Source: Pohlia nutans (Eukaryota; Streptophyta; Bryopsida; Bryales; Mniaceae). Taken from it: DNA of 64,000 nt. The position numbers were made by a program, and so were the translations under genes. Below are positions 32,701 to 44,846 of the stretch, piece by piece. The stretch spans positions 21,188,031 to 21,252,030 of the forward strand of contig CM040099.1 of assembly GCA_022496805.1 (NCBI GenBank). Reading direction: 5' to 3'. The notes under the pieces are model-generated. The model worked only from the letters and a program-made list of their open reading frames with translations, did no database searches and was not told the origin of the DNA. The stretch's first letter is position 1; every line of letters starts with the position of its first letter.

Positions 32701-35700
32701 TTCAGTGATGCAGATGGCTGTATTGGGCGTTTCAGACGCTTAGGGGTTAAAAGTAGGAGTCTTTTACTTCCTGGTTTGAAAGCTATACGAAATTTGCACT
32801 ACATGTCCCTGCTGCTTACTTGCCATATGGTGTGAACAGGTAATCGAGTCCAGGTGCAGTCGAGAGACGGTATTGTACCGGGAAGACCAGGTTCCAGAAG
32901 TGGTTCGAGAAATGGTTCTAGAGCAAACTCTCGGAAGGGATCACCTGTGAAATCATCGTCTCCATCAAAGTTGGTGAACGGAAACAAACGGGAGTCTGTA
33001 GCTTCTAGTGTGAAAAGAGACCACACACTTGGGCAGAGTCTTCGAGCTATTTTGCAGGAGAATGCGGATCAAGACTGTGCCTCCTTTGAAGAAGGCTCAC
33101 CTTCCGGTTACCATGGGGACCAAGAGCCTTGTGAGACTTCTCCTCAGAGGAGGCACAGGCACGGGAAGGCTGATGCATTGATGAGGCAGAAAATGGCGAT
33201 GATGCTGAACAAACATAACCTGCCAGGACCTCCACCTTTGTGTTCTACATGTCAACACAAAGCTCCTATGTTTGGAAAACCTCCTCAGAGGTACAGCTAC
33301 AGGGAGCTCGAGGCTGCAACGGGGGGATTCTCCAGAACCAACTTTCTTGCCGAGGGTGGCTTTGGGTCCGTCCACAGGGGTGTTCTTCCAGATGGGCAGA
33401 CCATAGCAGTGAAGCAGTATAAGCTGGCCAGTACCCAGGGTGACAAAGAGTTTTGTGCAGAGGTGGAGGTGTTGAGCTGTGCTCAGCATCGCAATGTGGT
33501 GATGCTCATCGGGTATTGCATTGAGGGCAAGAGGCGCCTGCTTGTGTACGAGTTCATTTGTAATGGATCTTTAGACGGCCATCTGTATGGTAAGTCTGGT
33601 ATCACATCTCTAATTTTACAAGGTTCATAGCTTCGTGCAAATACAACATGATTTATCGTATTTCATAGGTTCGTGTTGTATTCACACGTATTACCACAGT
33701 TTTGATGCACCAAAAACAATGTCGTTACATTGTTTACTAAAAACCCATGGTTTATGCACTTTAATCATACGAATGTGATATCCAAAATGCACAACAACCA
33801 CACTGATAATGTTACAGAAATCTTATTTTTTTGATAGGTATTATTTTCACACTGATTTAGTGTGTAGAATGCACGTAACATGTGTGAATATGGCACGACT
33901 TCTGTACACATGAAAACAATGTGATAAGTAGTATTTTTACGTGGCAAGCCACATTTGAGATGCAGCTAGAGTTATCCCAGCACAAATGCTTGAGTTGCAC
34001 TACAAGTTTTTGATGCCATCCATGTAGCTGATTTTTGGTGATGACAGGTGCAGAGGGTGACAAACCTGTTTTGGAATGGAGCTCACGTCACAAAATAGCT
34101 ATTGGAGTCGCTCGTGGGCTCAGATACTTGCACGAGGATTGTCGCGTTGGGTGTATAGTTCACAGGGATTTGCGTCCAAACAATATCCTGCTCACCCACG
34201 ACTTCGAACCCATGGTATGTGTTGTACTTTTTAACCAAAAGTGGTTTCTTTTGAGTTTCAATTTGGCAGATGTATATGTGACTTTGCAGATATTGATGGG
34301 AGTTGTCTTTACTGTTACCCAGGTTGGAGACTTTGGACTTGCAAGATGGCAGCCAGATGGACATTGTGGTGTGGAGACTAGAGTTATTGGCACTTTTGGG
34401 TACGTGATCATCGTCGGATTTTTGACGTTGTGAAATTTCTTTTATTCTGCATTGTATCCTTCAGTTAGCCCTATATTAGTCCTGCATTATTTTCTGTGAA
34501 TTCACCAGTTGCTGTGAACTGAATTTTCAGGTACTTGGCTCCAGAATACACTCAGAACGGGCAGATCACAGACATGGCGGATGTTTATTCGTTTGGTGTC
34601 GTCCTCCTGGAGCTTATTACAGGTCGCAAAGCAATTGATATCAACAGACACAAAGGAGAGCAGTGTTTAACAGAATGGGTAAGTCTTGCTGATCATATCA
34701 AAAACAATCTACTGAGGTTTTGACTACTGTTGCAATTTGACCCTTGAACTTCGGCTTTGATCCGCATCTTGAAGTTTTCAGGATCCGTATCCTGTACTAA
34801 TCTATTGTGGTAAGTTAGTAGCGACCATCTTAATCTGTACACTAAGAATTTGTTTATTTGATTCTGTAGGCAAGGCCATTGCTGGAGGAGAGAGGCACTC
34901 TTCCAATTGATCCACGTCTTGAAAATCGCTTTTCAGACGTAGAAATGAATAGCATGTTGCATGCAGCATCTTGCTGTATTCGCAGGGATCCTTCGATTCG
35001 ACCACGTATGGCTCAGGTTGGTGGCTGTTCTTTATGCAATTCTCAATTATGTTTGATCTGGCAAATTCGAGTCCATCTTGCACATTGGTAAAAATAGGGA
35101 GTCAACTTTGGAAGCTAAAAGTCGATCAAAACACATTTCTTTTGTTAAAAAATGTAGGACGTATTTTCTTCTTTCTATCAATACATGTTACCCTCGTTTA
35201 AGCTTGCTAAATGATTTATGTCAACTCCTATAGATATGGAAGAGGCCACTATTGGCCATTTGGGCACTAATTAGGGGTGAAAATAGGTTGCTTGACTGTG
35301 TTTGTTCTGTAATACTAATTACTTGATGGACCAATTTCCAGTTACCTACAATTTTTTCTTCCACTCAATTCTGGTGTCTTTCTTCTTGTCATTTGCTAGG
35401 TCTTGAGGATGCTTGAAGGGGAGATGATTTTCGGTGCAAACAGCTCTCCGGCTTCAGGATACTTTGCTGGAAGATTGAACAGCAATCACATGAATTATTA
35501 TCCAGTGGCTGGGTCTGCAGTCCGGGAAGAGGTGAAGTATCCCAACTTCGTCAGCCCTCAAAGCGACGGTAACTCTGTTTACAGCTCTCCCAATAAAGCG
35601 TTTAGTAACTTGCCATATGGCCCAATAATGAAAAGCCCGAGGATTAATTGGCCTACCCCAATGGTGTCTTCCTACATTGGCCAGGACGGTCAAAAGCTGA

Positions 35701-35786
35701 GCTACGAAGCTTTGAGGGCTGCGTACATGGACAGGGTATCTCCACAGCACGTGACAGCCTCGGCATATGAAAGTTACCAACTCTGA
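29791..35786 (+). CDS. USP-domain PERK-like receptor-like cytoplasmic kinase
   Basis: Ten exons: 29791-29995, 30716-30900, 31014-31108, 31856-32460, 32840-33589, 34048-34214, 34323-34399, 34531-34678, 34870-35016, 35400-35786. They join in frame to 921 residues; an in-frame ATG at 29761 would add ten. A universal-stress-protein-like domain ([22 protein letters not shown] ... [14 protein letters not shown], about residues 24-190) is followed by a Ser/Pro-rich linker, the family signature [17 protein letters not shown] (about 497-513) and a kinase domain (about 525-800). Seen in the kinase are the glycine loop EGGFGSV, AVK lysine (555), HRDLRPNN with Asp654, and DFG with Asp672, then APEY. The tail is Ser/Asn/Tyr-rich. 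The nearest family carries the database name inactive protein kinase SELMODRAFT_444075, but the canonical residues are present here. Cytoplasmic, with no signal peptide or membrane span. The ligand and substrate are unknown. Introns 3, 4 and 5 hold repeats. Confidence 0.92.
31584..31822 (+). mobile_element. TTAA-flanked MITE, family A, copy 5 (kinase intron 3)
   Basis: A complete 239-bp copy: TTAACCTCTAAAGGACCAAG at the left, TTTGGTCCTTTAGGGGTTAA at the right. It is the best reference copy of family A in the window. It ends 33 bases before exon 4 of the kinase. Confidence 0.92.
32501..32750 (+). mobile_element. TTAA-flanked MITE, family B, copy 2 (kinase intron 4)
   Basis: A complete 250-bp copy: TTAACTCCTAAGCGTCCACTG-type left end and GACGCTTAGGGGTTAA right end, with TTAA on both sides. 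It is very close in sequence to the copy in LEC14B intron 1 (7650-7899) and fills most of intron 4. Confidence 0.92.
33605..33962 (+). repeat. CATCTC-ended repeat, copy 2 (kinase intron 5)
   Basis: Starts CATCTCTAATTTTACAAGG and ends CCACATTTGAGATG. It has the same ends and inner blocks as 9044-9231 but carries about 170 extra bases in the middle (about 33680-33860). It begins 15 bases after the 5' splice site. Confidence 0.75.
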
Positions 35787-36714
35787 AAAGATTTTTTAAT
35801 TGCCAATGGCTCCCATGGGGAAGTAATAGTGTGAACATCAAATAGTGTGCTCAACAGCATGGTGTTGTTGAGAGCGAGTTTTGGAGCCCATGCTACATTA
35901 TTTTGGCTCCCGGCAACTTTGTTTATATTTGCATGAGTATGGCATACCTGGCGAACATTGTACATTGCTTTTGCAACAAAGGTATACTGGTGTAGTGGAC
36001 AAGATGAGGGGTGAGTTTGTAGATAAATCCCTTACTGACCCCTTAGAGATGATGACCTTTTTCTTTTCGGATAGATTTCCAATCAATATGGCAATATGGG
36101 GATGGTATTTCCACTGATTATTATGCGGTCCAGCTCAGCTGCCAGCGGTGATTGAAGCGAGTCGACACCCAACAGTTCAGGCTGTTTTGACAACTCTCAA
36201 GGTGAAGCCTCCATCTCAGCTGTGATGGTGCAGGTTTGTGTGCTTCTAGCTTTCATGATTTCGTTGTGGACGGCTTTACATCCACAGCTTGTTTCCTGAT
36301 ACTGTTGGTTGCATCAGCTTTCTTAAGAATTTCATTCGGCAATGGTGCCAGCTGGGGTTCGGAAACATAGGTCTGTACACTAGTTAGCTGAGTGTCATTA
36401 TTTCACTGGTAGAGGATAGAGGTACTTTTTGTAGGGTACTCTTCTAGTTACTGCATAGTTTTTTCTTCACATATTAGAGCTTTTCTGAGGCTTTCCAAAG
36501 GCAGGTGAAGTAACTGGTGGTGCTGGTATGCATACCATTTACATGACTCATTGTTCCAAGGTGTCCTCATTGATATATTTTTATATATTTATATATAAAG
36601 TGATTCACGATTTTCCACAGCAAGTATGTCCTCAGTTGCTAATCAGTTGAGAATTTCATCTGCACTGTAGATGCGCCACTAATTGTTTATGTTGTGTCTG
36701 TATAATCATCAGTT
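35787..36714 (+). other. Kinase 3' UTR and flank
   Basis: Non-coding sequence following the kinase stop codon, with no further gene recognised. Exact polyadenylation site not determined. Confidence 0.4.
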
Positions 36715-37100
36715 TTAACCCTTTAACGTCCGTTTCCTTTTTAGAACAGTCAAACTTCACTTCTACACACAGTCCACCTTTTTAGGACAGTCAAACAACA
36801 GTCAAACTACACTTCTACACGCAGTACAGCTTTCAAGATTTGTTAAAATATATTTTTTAATATTTTTCACGCATGAAATTGTATGCTTCCTATTAGTCCT
36901 AAAGTTTTCAGATTTTTTTGTAACAAAATGAATTTTTTACAAATTTTTAGGTCAAATACTTTAAGAAATTCATATTGAGTACAAAAATCTGATGATTTCG
37001 GTTCTAAAATTGAGATATTTGATCTCCTTATTAGTCGTATGCGTAATTTATACATCTGAATAATACACCCCGGTTCATAATTATATGTGGTACTCCCAAG
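36715..37100 (-). mobile_element. TTAA-type element, diverged relative of family D (left end only)
   Basis: Starts TTAACCCTTTAACGTCCG. The following TCAAACTACACTTCTACAC, AAGATTTGTTAAAATATATTTT and TTTTCACGCATGAAATTG resemble the family D interior (compare 59875-59955). The right end is not identifiable. Confidence 0.55.
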
Positions 37101-37373
37101 GGATATCATTTATAGAGGGTCGACTGTATCATCCATGTTTGACCTTGCATTTTATCTAGTAATCATTAGAGCCAGTCTAATGTATACTACTCATCGTCAG
37201 GATTGGCCAAAAATAATTTTAAGAAGATAAACCCAAATCTTTTGAAAATTATTTATTCAAAAAAAAATCTATTTTGTATGGTGATAAAGAGAATCTTGAG
37301 GAACATACATAAAATTTGACATTTGTTGAATATTGTTTTCCAAAAATTCATTTATTTGACGTCCATTTCTTTC

Positions 37374-37520
37374 TCGGCCTCAATATTTACCCCAAATTCA
37401 CGTTTACGGCTTCTTTTTAATGTCCAGGCACATAACTCCTGGTAACTCCTCAAAAATGAAGTGTTTATGTAGTCTCTCCCTTGGTGGGACAAAGACAATA
37501 AAGATGGCAGGAATTAACTC
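37374..37520 (-). repeat. Dispersed repeat R, copy 1
   Basis: Contains AACTCCTGGTAACTCCTCAA, GTAGTCTCTCCCTTGGTGGG and AGACAATAAA, the reverse complement of the copy at about 47795-47960. A more diverged relative is at about 41900-42030. Class unknown. Confidence 0.65.
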
Positions 37521-39037
37521 AACCTCATCGGGCAATGGACAGGTCGACTCCGGGTACCCTTCTTTGGACACACTAATTAAGTTATTTTATTCTTAATCTC
37601 TAAAGTTTGCTTGATTTATTCATTTTGATCAAGTAAAAAGACCCTAAAATGATGAAAAAAAAAGTCGTGCACCTCAAAGTGGTTAAGATGTATATTCCTA
37701 CCGATTCGTTTTTTTTTTATAATTTTAAAATTTTGGATCTTTTCATAGATGTGAGAAAAAGTGCTAAATTTTGGGATTTGCAGGCATCATAGTACACAAT
37801 TTATTAAATTTTTATTACTAAAATTAATTATTTTGTGCATTGGACCACTTAACGTAAGTCATATTCAAAAATGATATTAAGATAAAATTATTTAATATTC
37901 CAAATGCTTGTTTTCAAAGATTTTAGGTACAAAGGACAAAACTTACTTTTTCAACTAAACAATTCTTTAAAATTTCTTAAAATTATTTGATTGTGATGAA
38001 TTTGTTTTTCTTGATACATTACAAGTGAACATTGGAAGCTAAAACTTCATTTCATGAAATCATACTTTATTATATTTAAAAGTTGTAGTCGTTTCACACA
38101 GTGCAACAAACTAACATTGTAGCCAGACGACATTTTTGGTACCCAAGCCGACCATTGCCCCGTCCCATTCTGGAAATGCTCCTTCAAAGTTGTATTTGAT
38201 AAACGGAGGGCCCCACTACTCACAGCTCCAGAATTCCAGAATTCCAAAGCCCAATCAATCTAGACGATTCGAAGCTAATAAAATAACTGGTCATCTCTAG
38301 AATGTAGCCAGGGGGTACATTTGCAGAATGAGGTTCCCGATACTACATGTGACCCCAGAAGGTTCTTTGCAAGTCTCTGGTTCTAAGTCTCCTACGATTC
38401 AAAACTGTAGTAGATACCCGAATCATAGCAATTCCATCCATAAATATTGGCAACTCCTTCCTCTGCATTTTGTAACCAGTCCACTGTATAAGGGCGCGCT
38501 TTGCTCATCGTGGTTTGTAACTTTCACTTGAAGAATTTTCATTGTCACATGATCGTTTGCTTCTTCATTTCGGGTACTAACCTTGCCTCATGCATATGTG
38601 CTAGTCTAGTTTATCATTCTCAGTTGCGTACGTGTAGCTGTACATGTGATCTTCAAAGCATGTGCAGAATGATCTAGAATTAATGAGCTAGTGTTCAATT
38701 CGGCTGCAATTAAACTTGAGCAGTTTCAGAATGCATGGGACGGTCGGTTCCTCACTCGAAACGGCTCTTTGACTTCATGTTGATCGTGATGCTAGAATTC
38801 AACCACCAGTTGATCGAAAATTAATGATCGATCGAGGTACTAGCTTGTTTAGAGCATGGAGGAGACTGAAACAGTCATGAAGGCAAAGGAGAGGTGGGCT
38901 AGAAATAGAGCTCATCGTAAGAACTCACTTTGAGGTGGTGACCTGTCGGTAAATTCATAGCTAACCTTAATTAAAATGTGATTCTCATGGCACGTACTCT
39001 GTTCGTAATGATCGTGTGCAGTTGATATCTTGTCGGA
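37521..39037. other. Intergenic DNA upstream of the small membrane-protein gene
   Basis: No gene recognised. The last few hundred bases probably include the promoter and 5' UTR of the gene starting at 39038, but no core element can be assigned. Confidence 0.4.
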
Positions 39038-40072
39038 ATGGGAGCTCCGTGGATCGTTGCGGTCTTGCAGGCGCTCATGATTGGCCTTGCCATTCAAATC
39101 ACAGGCTCTGTCCTCTACGTCATCTTTATCTGGCTCTGGAAGGCCATCAAGGAGCGCATGTCACGGCCCACTGCAGGTTACACACTTCGATTCCTTCCAT
39201 CTGTATTGTACTTGTCATATATATATAGGCGCTCAGATGCTATAATTAATTAATTCCAGTTGCAGTTGGAACAAACAGAGGAGAGACGATTATTTCGAGA
39301 AGAACAATATTTGCCTAGACGTACGACGAGGCCTCTTGTTCTCACTTGTAGGAAATGTGTCGTTTTCACTTACTCTAAATGAAAAAGGAATGAAACCGCA
39401 CTAGGCACATGGGTTGTGTTAGTGCTGGTGAGTAGTTTTGAATATAAGTATAATATTTAGCCACTATTCACTGTTCCCACAAAGTGGGGAATGGAAAACG
39501 ACAGGTCTGCTACATGATCTTGTCCTCTAGAGTTCGCTTCATGGGATATATGGATTTTCTTATTCATTTCTTGTCGATTAGTTCACAGGTGCGGAGCCCA
39601 TGGATGATGTGGAAATGGGGCCGGTGAAAGGCACCGGTGAAGGTGAAACTGCTCGTCTCACTACTCCTTTCGCTGGTTCAGCTCTTTGTATATGCAACCC
39701 CATATTCATTAAATTGGCCAATTTTGATTATATTGGCCGCTCAAATAGTGTGATTTCAGTTCATTTACTCTCTTTATTTGAATAGTGTGGCGGTCAATAT
39801 AAATAAATTGGCCAATTTAATGAATATGGGGCTATGCCCAGCTTTTGAATAGAGTTTGAATGATCTGATACTTGCTGTGGACATCCTGAACGCCTCAAGA
39901 CTTGGCTGAGAAATATATTTAGACTCATGTCTAGACACATGTCATCCTTTCGGAGTAAAATAATTGAATATGTTGATTGATCATACATCCAGGTGGAAGT
40001 GTTGCGGATGATGACAATGCTCTGAGCCACGAAGGTGATCCGGAACTGATTGAGGAGGACATGGCTAGCTAG
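39038..40072 (+). CDS. Small single-pass membrane protein, unknown function
   Basis: Three exons: 39038-39176, 39589-39642, 39993-40072, with GT-AG introns, each junction splitting a Gly codon in phase 1, giving 90 residues. I do not recognise a named family. Residues about 5-33 (WIVAVLQALMIGLAIQITGS and VLYVIFIWLW) form one or two closely spaced hydrophobic segments, followed by the basic turn KAIKERMSRP. The remaining half is acidic and hydrophilic (EPMDDVEMG, VADDDNALSHEGDPELIEED), likely cytosolic and unstructured. The consistent intron phase, good splice sites and sensible composition argue for a real gene, but there is no homology argument. The second intron contains a foldback. A membrane-anchored adaptor is possible but only a guess. 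Confidence 0.6.
39696..39835. mobile_element. Foldback element (intron 2 of the small membrane-protein gene)
   Basis: The left arm ACCCCATATTCATTAAATTG and its continuation GGCCAATTT are mirrored by AAATTGGCCAATTTAATGAATATGGGG-type sequence at the right. Arms extend inward through TATTGGCCGCTCAAATAGTG. The whole 140 bp can fold into one hairpin. No clear target duplication. Confidence 0.75.
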
Positions 40073-40619
40073 CTTGCAAAATGGCCCTGGCTCCAGCTGT
40101 TGAGAGGGAGTACGTGTCATTCAAGAGCCCCCCTGTCGGTATGGTTGAGTAGATTTGTTACTTGAATTTGTCCTTTTATTCTTGTTTTAGAACAGAATAG
40201 GTGCAGCATCAGCAGGTTAACGTGGAATCATTTCTCTTTAGTACAATGCTTATTTCAGTTTAACTGAACCTATAGAGTTTATCCTTGAAAGAGGGAATCA
40301 ACTTGGGTAGTATGCGGCATCTGGGTTCATGTGGTCAAGTTGGTAGCACTTCCTTCAAGAGACTGTTCATTCACGATGGTCCTTCGTACATGAGTTCCTC
40401 TCTCTCTCTCTAACTAAACCTTCACTAAGTAAAATAAGTTTGTATTGATATTAATAAAGTACATTGTACTTGGAAAAGATGTGTTTTATAGATTGATTTT
40501 TTTAGTTGAGGATTTGAAAAGAAATTTACAATTTTATGGTTTCGAATATGATGGTTTCCGTCCGAGAGGAGGCACCAAGGGTAAGCCTCGCTACTCATGT
40601 CCTCGAAAGTAGACCTTGC

Positions 40620-40659
<40 letters not shown>

Positions 40660-42190
40660 TTAGTGACGAGTTAGTTTAGAAAAATGGTGTTGACGATTGT
40701 AGGTTCTACTTGTGGCTTTTCAATAGTTGTAGGGTTTGTAAATGAGTCGACGAGACAAAAATCGACCGTTGTAAGCAAAGTTTTCTAAGATGCAACCTAG
40801 CCTTTCACATTCTTCAATGGTCTTCGGATGACTATTCCATTTTGCCCTCAAAAACCATTGTGTGAACTAACCTAGCCTTTCACATCTTATTCAATTTCAT
40901 GACCTTTCATTTTGTCATTAGTGATGCAAAGAGAAGTGAAGCCCAAGTGGAGCTCTAGTTATTATTATTGAATATAATGTACCTGTGTATATGGGACAGG
41001 GGTAAAAGAGGTTCCTTTTCCACAGAAATTTCTATTGTGAACTCTCTTAAAAAGAGAAATCACAATTGTAGAAGAGACACTATCCTTCTTTCCTCTTGCA
41101 TAGGAAAAATCTCCTCTCATAGGATAACTTGCATTTTCTCCTTCATTTTAGTTGTTCCATATCGTTTGTCAGCACATTGTAAGCGTTTAACTACATACAA
41201 AACTCCTCCACCACTTGAGTTTTACCTCTCTTTTTTTACTACAATAACTTCAAGTTACTTGTTGGTAAAGAAACTGGTTCCTTTATGGAATTCAATAATA
41301 GAACTTGGATATTTTCAAAAACAATTAATTTATTGAATATGATTTTTTATTATAATCAATGAATATAATGTTAATATATGATTATTATATTCAATATTCT
41401 CATAAAGAAGGAAAATGCACAAGGGACTTTCCAAAAATATTCCACTATGAGACAATTCCTTGTACATTGTAAAATGAGCCCTTTCTTGCAGAGAAAACAA
41501 CCCCTTTTCCCAAGAATAGCTCTAGGATGCCATGTGTTATAAACGATTCACACATTCAATAAAACCAATGGTTTCTTGAAGGTTATGATTTCCTCCTACA
41601 TGTGAGCAACCTCTCAACCATGAGAGGAATATTTATCCTCATATTATTGGTTATTCTTTAAAATCCTCTTAACCCTAATGGATTACAAAAATTACCCAAA
41701 CTTTTCATCACCCTTGGTATGAATGTCCTTTTAGGAAAGCACAAGCATCGACTGAAGATCACCAAATGAATGTACCAAATCTTCCAAATTATTCCTAATT
41801 TCAATCAAAAGAATTTAAAAATCCTCAAGAATTTGCCATTTCCAAAATAAATCATATATTCAACTTCATTCGAAGCCAAACAGAAAGTCTGGTGAACTGC
41901 CAAGATGCATCAGGGGAGAGATTACAAAATCGCTTCGTTTTCATGGTTAAATAATATAAACAAGCTGTAAAAGTAAATCAAGGGTAAATTTTAAGGCAGA
42001 GACTACACAACTAGCCGCTTGTTATATAATGAAAACAATGCACTCATGCATGCTTGTACGCAAGGATGGTTTTGCTACTAGAATTGTCATGTCAAATTAC
42101 CATGCACAGATGCACGTGAGGATAGTTCTACGATTCAAATTGTTGTGCTTTAACCCCAACATGGACCAACCTTGTCTAAATATTATATAA
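40073..42190. other. Intergenic DNA with simple repeats and repeat R relative
   Basis: Contains a short CT run (about 40401-40413), an ATT trinucleotide run (about 40621-40661) and, at about 41900-42030, a diverged copy of repeat R (GGGGAGAGATTAC, TTAAGGCAGAGACT, TAGCCGCTTGTTAT). A 122-codon frame at 40968-41336 has no recognisable features and is not called. Confidence 0.5.
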
Positions 42191-42192
42191 TA

Positions 42193-42608
42193 CTCCCTTT
42201 GTCCCATAATAGATGATGCTTTTGAAAATAAATAAATAAAACAAGTAAGCACAATAAGTTTTTATTTTGGAGTAGATTTTTATTGAAGCACTGTCATATT
42301 GTTTCGATAGTGTGTGAGGTATGTGGCAACTGAGGTGGTAACATGGTGATGTTCATTGCAGTGTATTCACAGATGCAACAAACATATGCTAGCATTGATT
42401 TTAGCTATATCAATGTTGTTTGTGATCGACATATGAGCAAAGACAAGCTCCACAGACATAAAACACTTCATGTGCACTTGTTTTGTGATTTTTTTTGGTT
42501 AGAATTTGTAAAACACCAACTACAGATGGAACAAATGATTTGCATCTAAAAGTAATTTGGGACATTTTTTTTTTCTCAAATGCATCGTCTGTTGTAGGAC
42601 GGAGGGAG
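42193..42608. mobile_element. Stowaway-type MITE, copy 2
   Basis: Left end CTCCCTTTGTCCCATAATAG, right end GTTGTAGGACGGAGGGAG, flanked by TA on both sides (42191-42192, 42609-42610). Inverted termini extend about 27 bp (ending GATGATGC and GCATCGTC). It is 416 bp, longer than the copy in LEC14B. Confidence 0.92.
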
Positions 42609-42939
42609 TACTCTAATTGCTAGGTACAATACTACTCTATCAACATTTGCATTGACCATAATATTCTTTCTTGAAATTTGGATAGACTATAGTTGCCCCT
42701 CTCTAATTCCTTGACATTTTACACTATTTATATATTTACTAAAGTTGTGTACAAAAATGCAATAATTTTCATCAATAACCTAAGCGCAGAGAGTTCCATG
42801 TGCCTTCACATGTACAAGTGGTGACTCATGAGGTAACTTTTTAGGTAAGGCAACCTATATCGAATATTTTGTGTAGTTTTTGCCTTGCGTGTATTGTCAT
42901 AAAATATTGAACATACAATAATCTATTTATTACAATTTG

Positions 42940-43625
42940 ACAATTGGATTTGTTTTTAACATTTACAAGTGAAAGTTTTTATTTAATTTTTAATTTTTAA
43001 TTTTATCAGTAGAAATTAGTAAAAAAGTCTAGATAAATCTAGAGCTCATTTCCTGGCCACGAGGTTCTAGTATTTATATGTATAGAATAGGTCGACTTAC
43101 CAGTTCCATTTAGAATTAATCACACCTTTTCACCACGTTATATGCCTCCACGACTAAGTTTTCACATGATCATCATATTTTCATTATATCAAAGGTCATA
43201 AATGCTTTTGAATATTATTTTATACTAATTTCCAAATAATATTTATTTTTAAAAAATTGGTTCATTTATTTATTTATTTTAGATGATGAAAACCATTTTT
43301 TTTTAATTTTTTAATTTATACTAATTTCCAATTGGTATTATTTTGTTGAAGTGATTTTGATAATTGGATTTATTTTTTTATTTACAAGAGGAAGTTTTAA
43401 TTTTTATTGTAATTTTTTTTTATCTGTGGAAATTTGTATAAAAGTCTAGATAAATCTAGGACTCCCTTCCCCGACCACAAGGTTCTAGTTATTTTTTTTG
43501 TTTCCCAATTGTATTTTGCACTATAATTAATTATTAGGCAAAAAGCTACCCAAGGTTCTAGTTATTTTTCGTGTTTCCCAATTGTATTTTGCACTTTAAT
43601 TAATTATTAGGCAAAAAGCTACCCA
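42940..43625 (+). repeat. Local direct duplications
   Basis: The block at about 42940-43075 recurs at about 43358-43492 (shared AGTCTAGATAAATCTAG and AAGGTTCTAG or GAGGTTCTAG). The block AAGGTTCTAGTTATTTTT with CCCAATTGTATTTTGCACT and TTAGGCAAAAAGCTACCC then occurs twice in tandem (about 43481-43554 and 43554-43626). Non-coding. Confidence 0.75.
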
Positions 43626-43745
43626 AGCTGCTAAGAAGCTACAGTACATTGTCTTTGGCTTTACATCAACCCTCTATAATGACACGCTTTGTAATTGTAA
43701 TTGCACATGTATATCCTTGGAATCTAGCACTTTTCCAAGTGCCTT

Positions 43746-44050
43746 CATCACAAACTTGGCAAGTCATGTTTTAGCAATGTTTTACGTATGTCGTTGAGAT
43801 GAACAGGGGTGATTATGTTCAACATACGTTTTACGTAGGTTTATCGTATAAAAAACGTACGAACGACATATTACAAACATGAAAAAACACATCATGATAA
43901 AATTTACATGTTTGTAATATGTCATTTGTACGGTTTTTCAATGATAAACATGTGTAAAACGTATGTCGAGCATACCGGTAATCACCCCTATTCATCTCAA
44001 CAACATACGTAAAACATTGCAAAAACATGACTTGTCAACTGTTTGTGATG
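43746..44050. mobile_element. Foldback element, 305 bp
   Basis: The left CATCACAAACTTGGCAAGTC and right GACTTGTCAACTGTTTGTGATG-type ends are inverted. Pairing continues almost to the centre through ATTTTACATG-type sequence, for example CAACGACATACGTAAAAC against GTTTTACGTATGTCGTTG with a few mismatches. The element is essentially one long hairpin. No clear target duplication. Confidence 0.85.
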
Positions 44051-44059
44051 TTTTGGGAC

Positions 44060-44638
44060 TTAACCCCTAACTGCCTAAGCGACCATATATGGTCGCTCAA
44101 AAATTTCAGAGTTTAAAAAAAGTTCAGCCCTTTTTAAATGCCCATAACTTTTGCAAAAATAACAATTTTTTAGCGTAATTTCTTTTCACTTGTAGATATT
44201 GAAACTGAGCATCTTTTCCAAAAAGAAATTTTGAAAAAACTTTTACCAATTTTCCTCTAAAGCCATCGAAGTGACAGCATCTCAAATTGTCACAATTTTG
44301 AAAATCTGCCCGGAATGGAATCTTTGAGTTTTCTACCAAATGAGATTAGTTCTAACATGAACAAGGTAACCACCATATAAAACCAATGTTTTTGACCTAT
44401 CATACTTGATTCCAACTCAAAATGACTAAACATGTAGTTTTTATGAATTTTCAAAAATAATTCTTATAAATTGATTATTAAATAATTCATAGCATTTTTT
44501 CAAAATTTAACCGTATGGATGTTGTCTTACTGTAGTGTTCTACACACGTTAAAAATTGAAGCTCATAAAAGTTAAGTAAGATGGACATTATGACACATCT
44601 AACATTTCAAGAAAAACCCTTGGGCACTTAGGGGTTAA
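44060..44638 (+). mobile_element. TTAA-flanked MITE, family I
   Basis: Starts TTAACCCCTAACTGCCTAAG and ends CTTGGGCACTTAGGGGTTAA; 579 bp. Inside the left end is the perfect hairpin GCGACCATATATGGTCGC. Single copy in the window. It lies 9 bases from the foldback element. Confidence 0.82.
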
Positions 44639-44846
44639 GATCCATACCAATCTTTAGCTTTTAGAATGTGCACTCAAATGTCACAATTTTGGCACTTAAA
44701 AACACCACATTTTAAAGAACATGGGCATATAGATATTGATATGCATTTGTGCCAAACAGAGAATACTAGTTTACAATTAAGCACCTTTGTCTTCTATTTT
44801 GTGGTTTGAGGGCCCTTCCTCCATAGCATATAACCCACTAAATACC

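Noticed and set aside
35226..35281. A short stretch in a kinase intron starting CAACTCCTATAGAT and ending CACTAATTAGGGGTGA.
   Set aside because: It resembles a tiny TTAA element, but neither end keeps TTAA and the inverted repeat is too weak to call.
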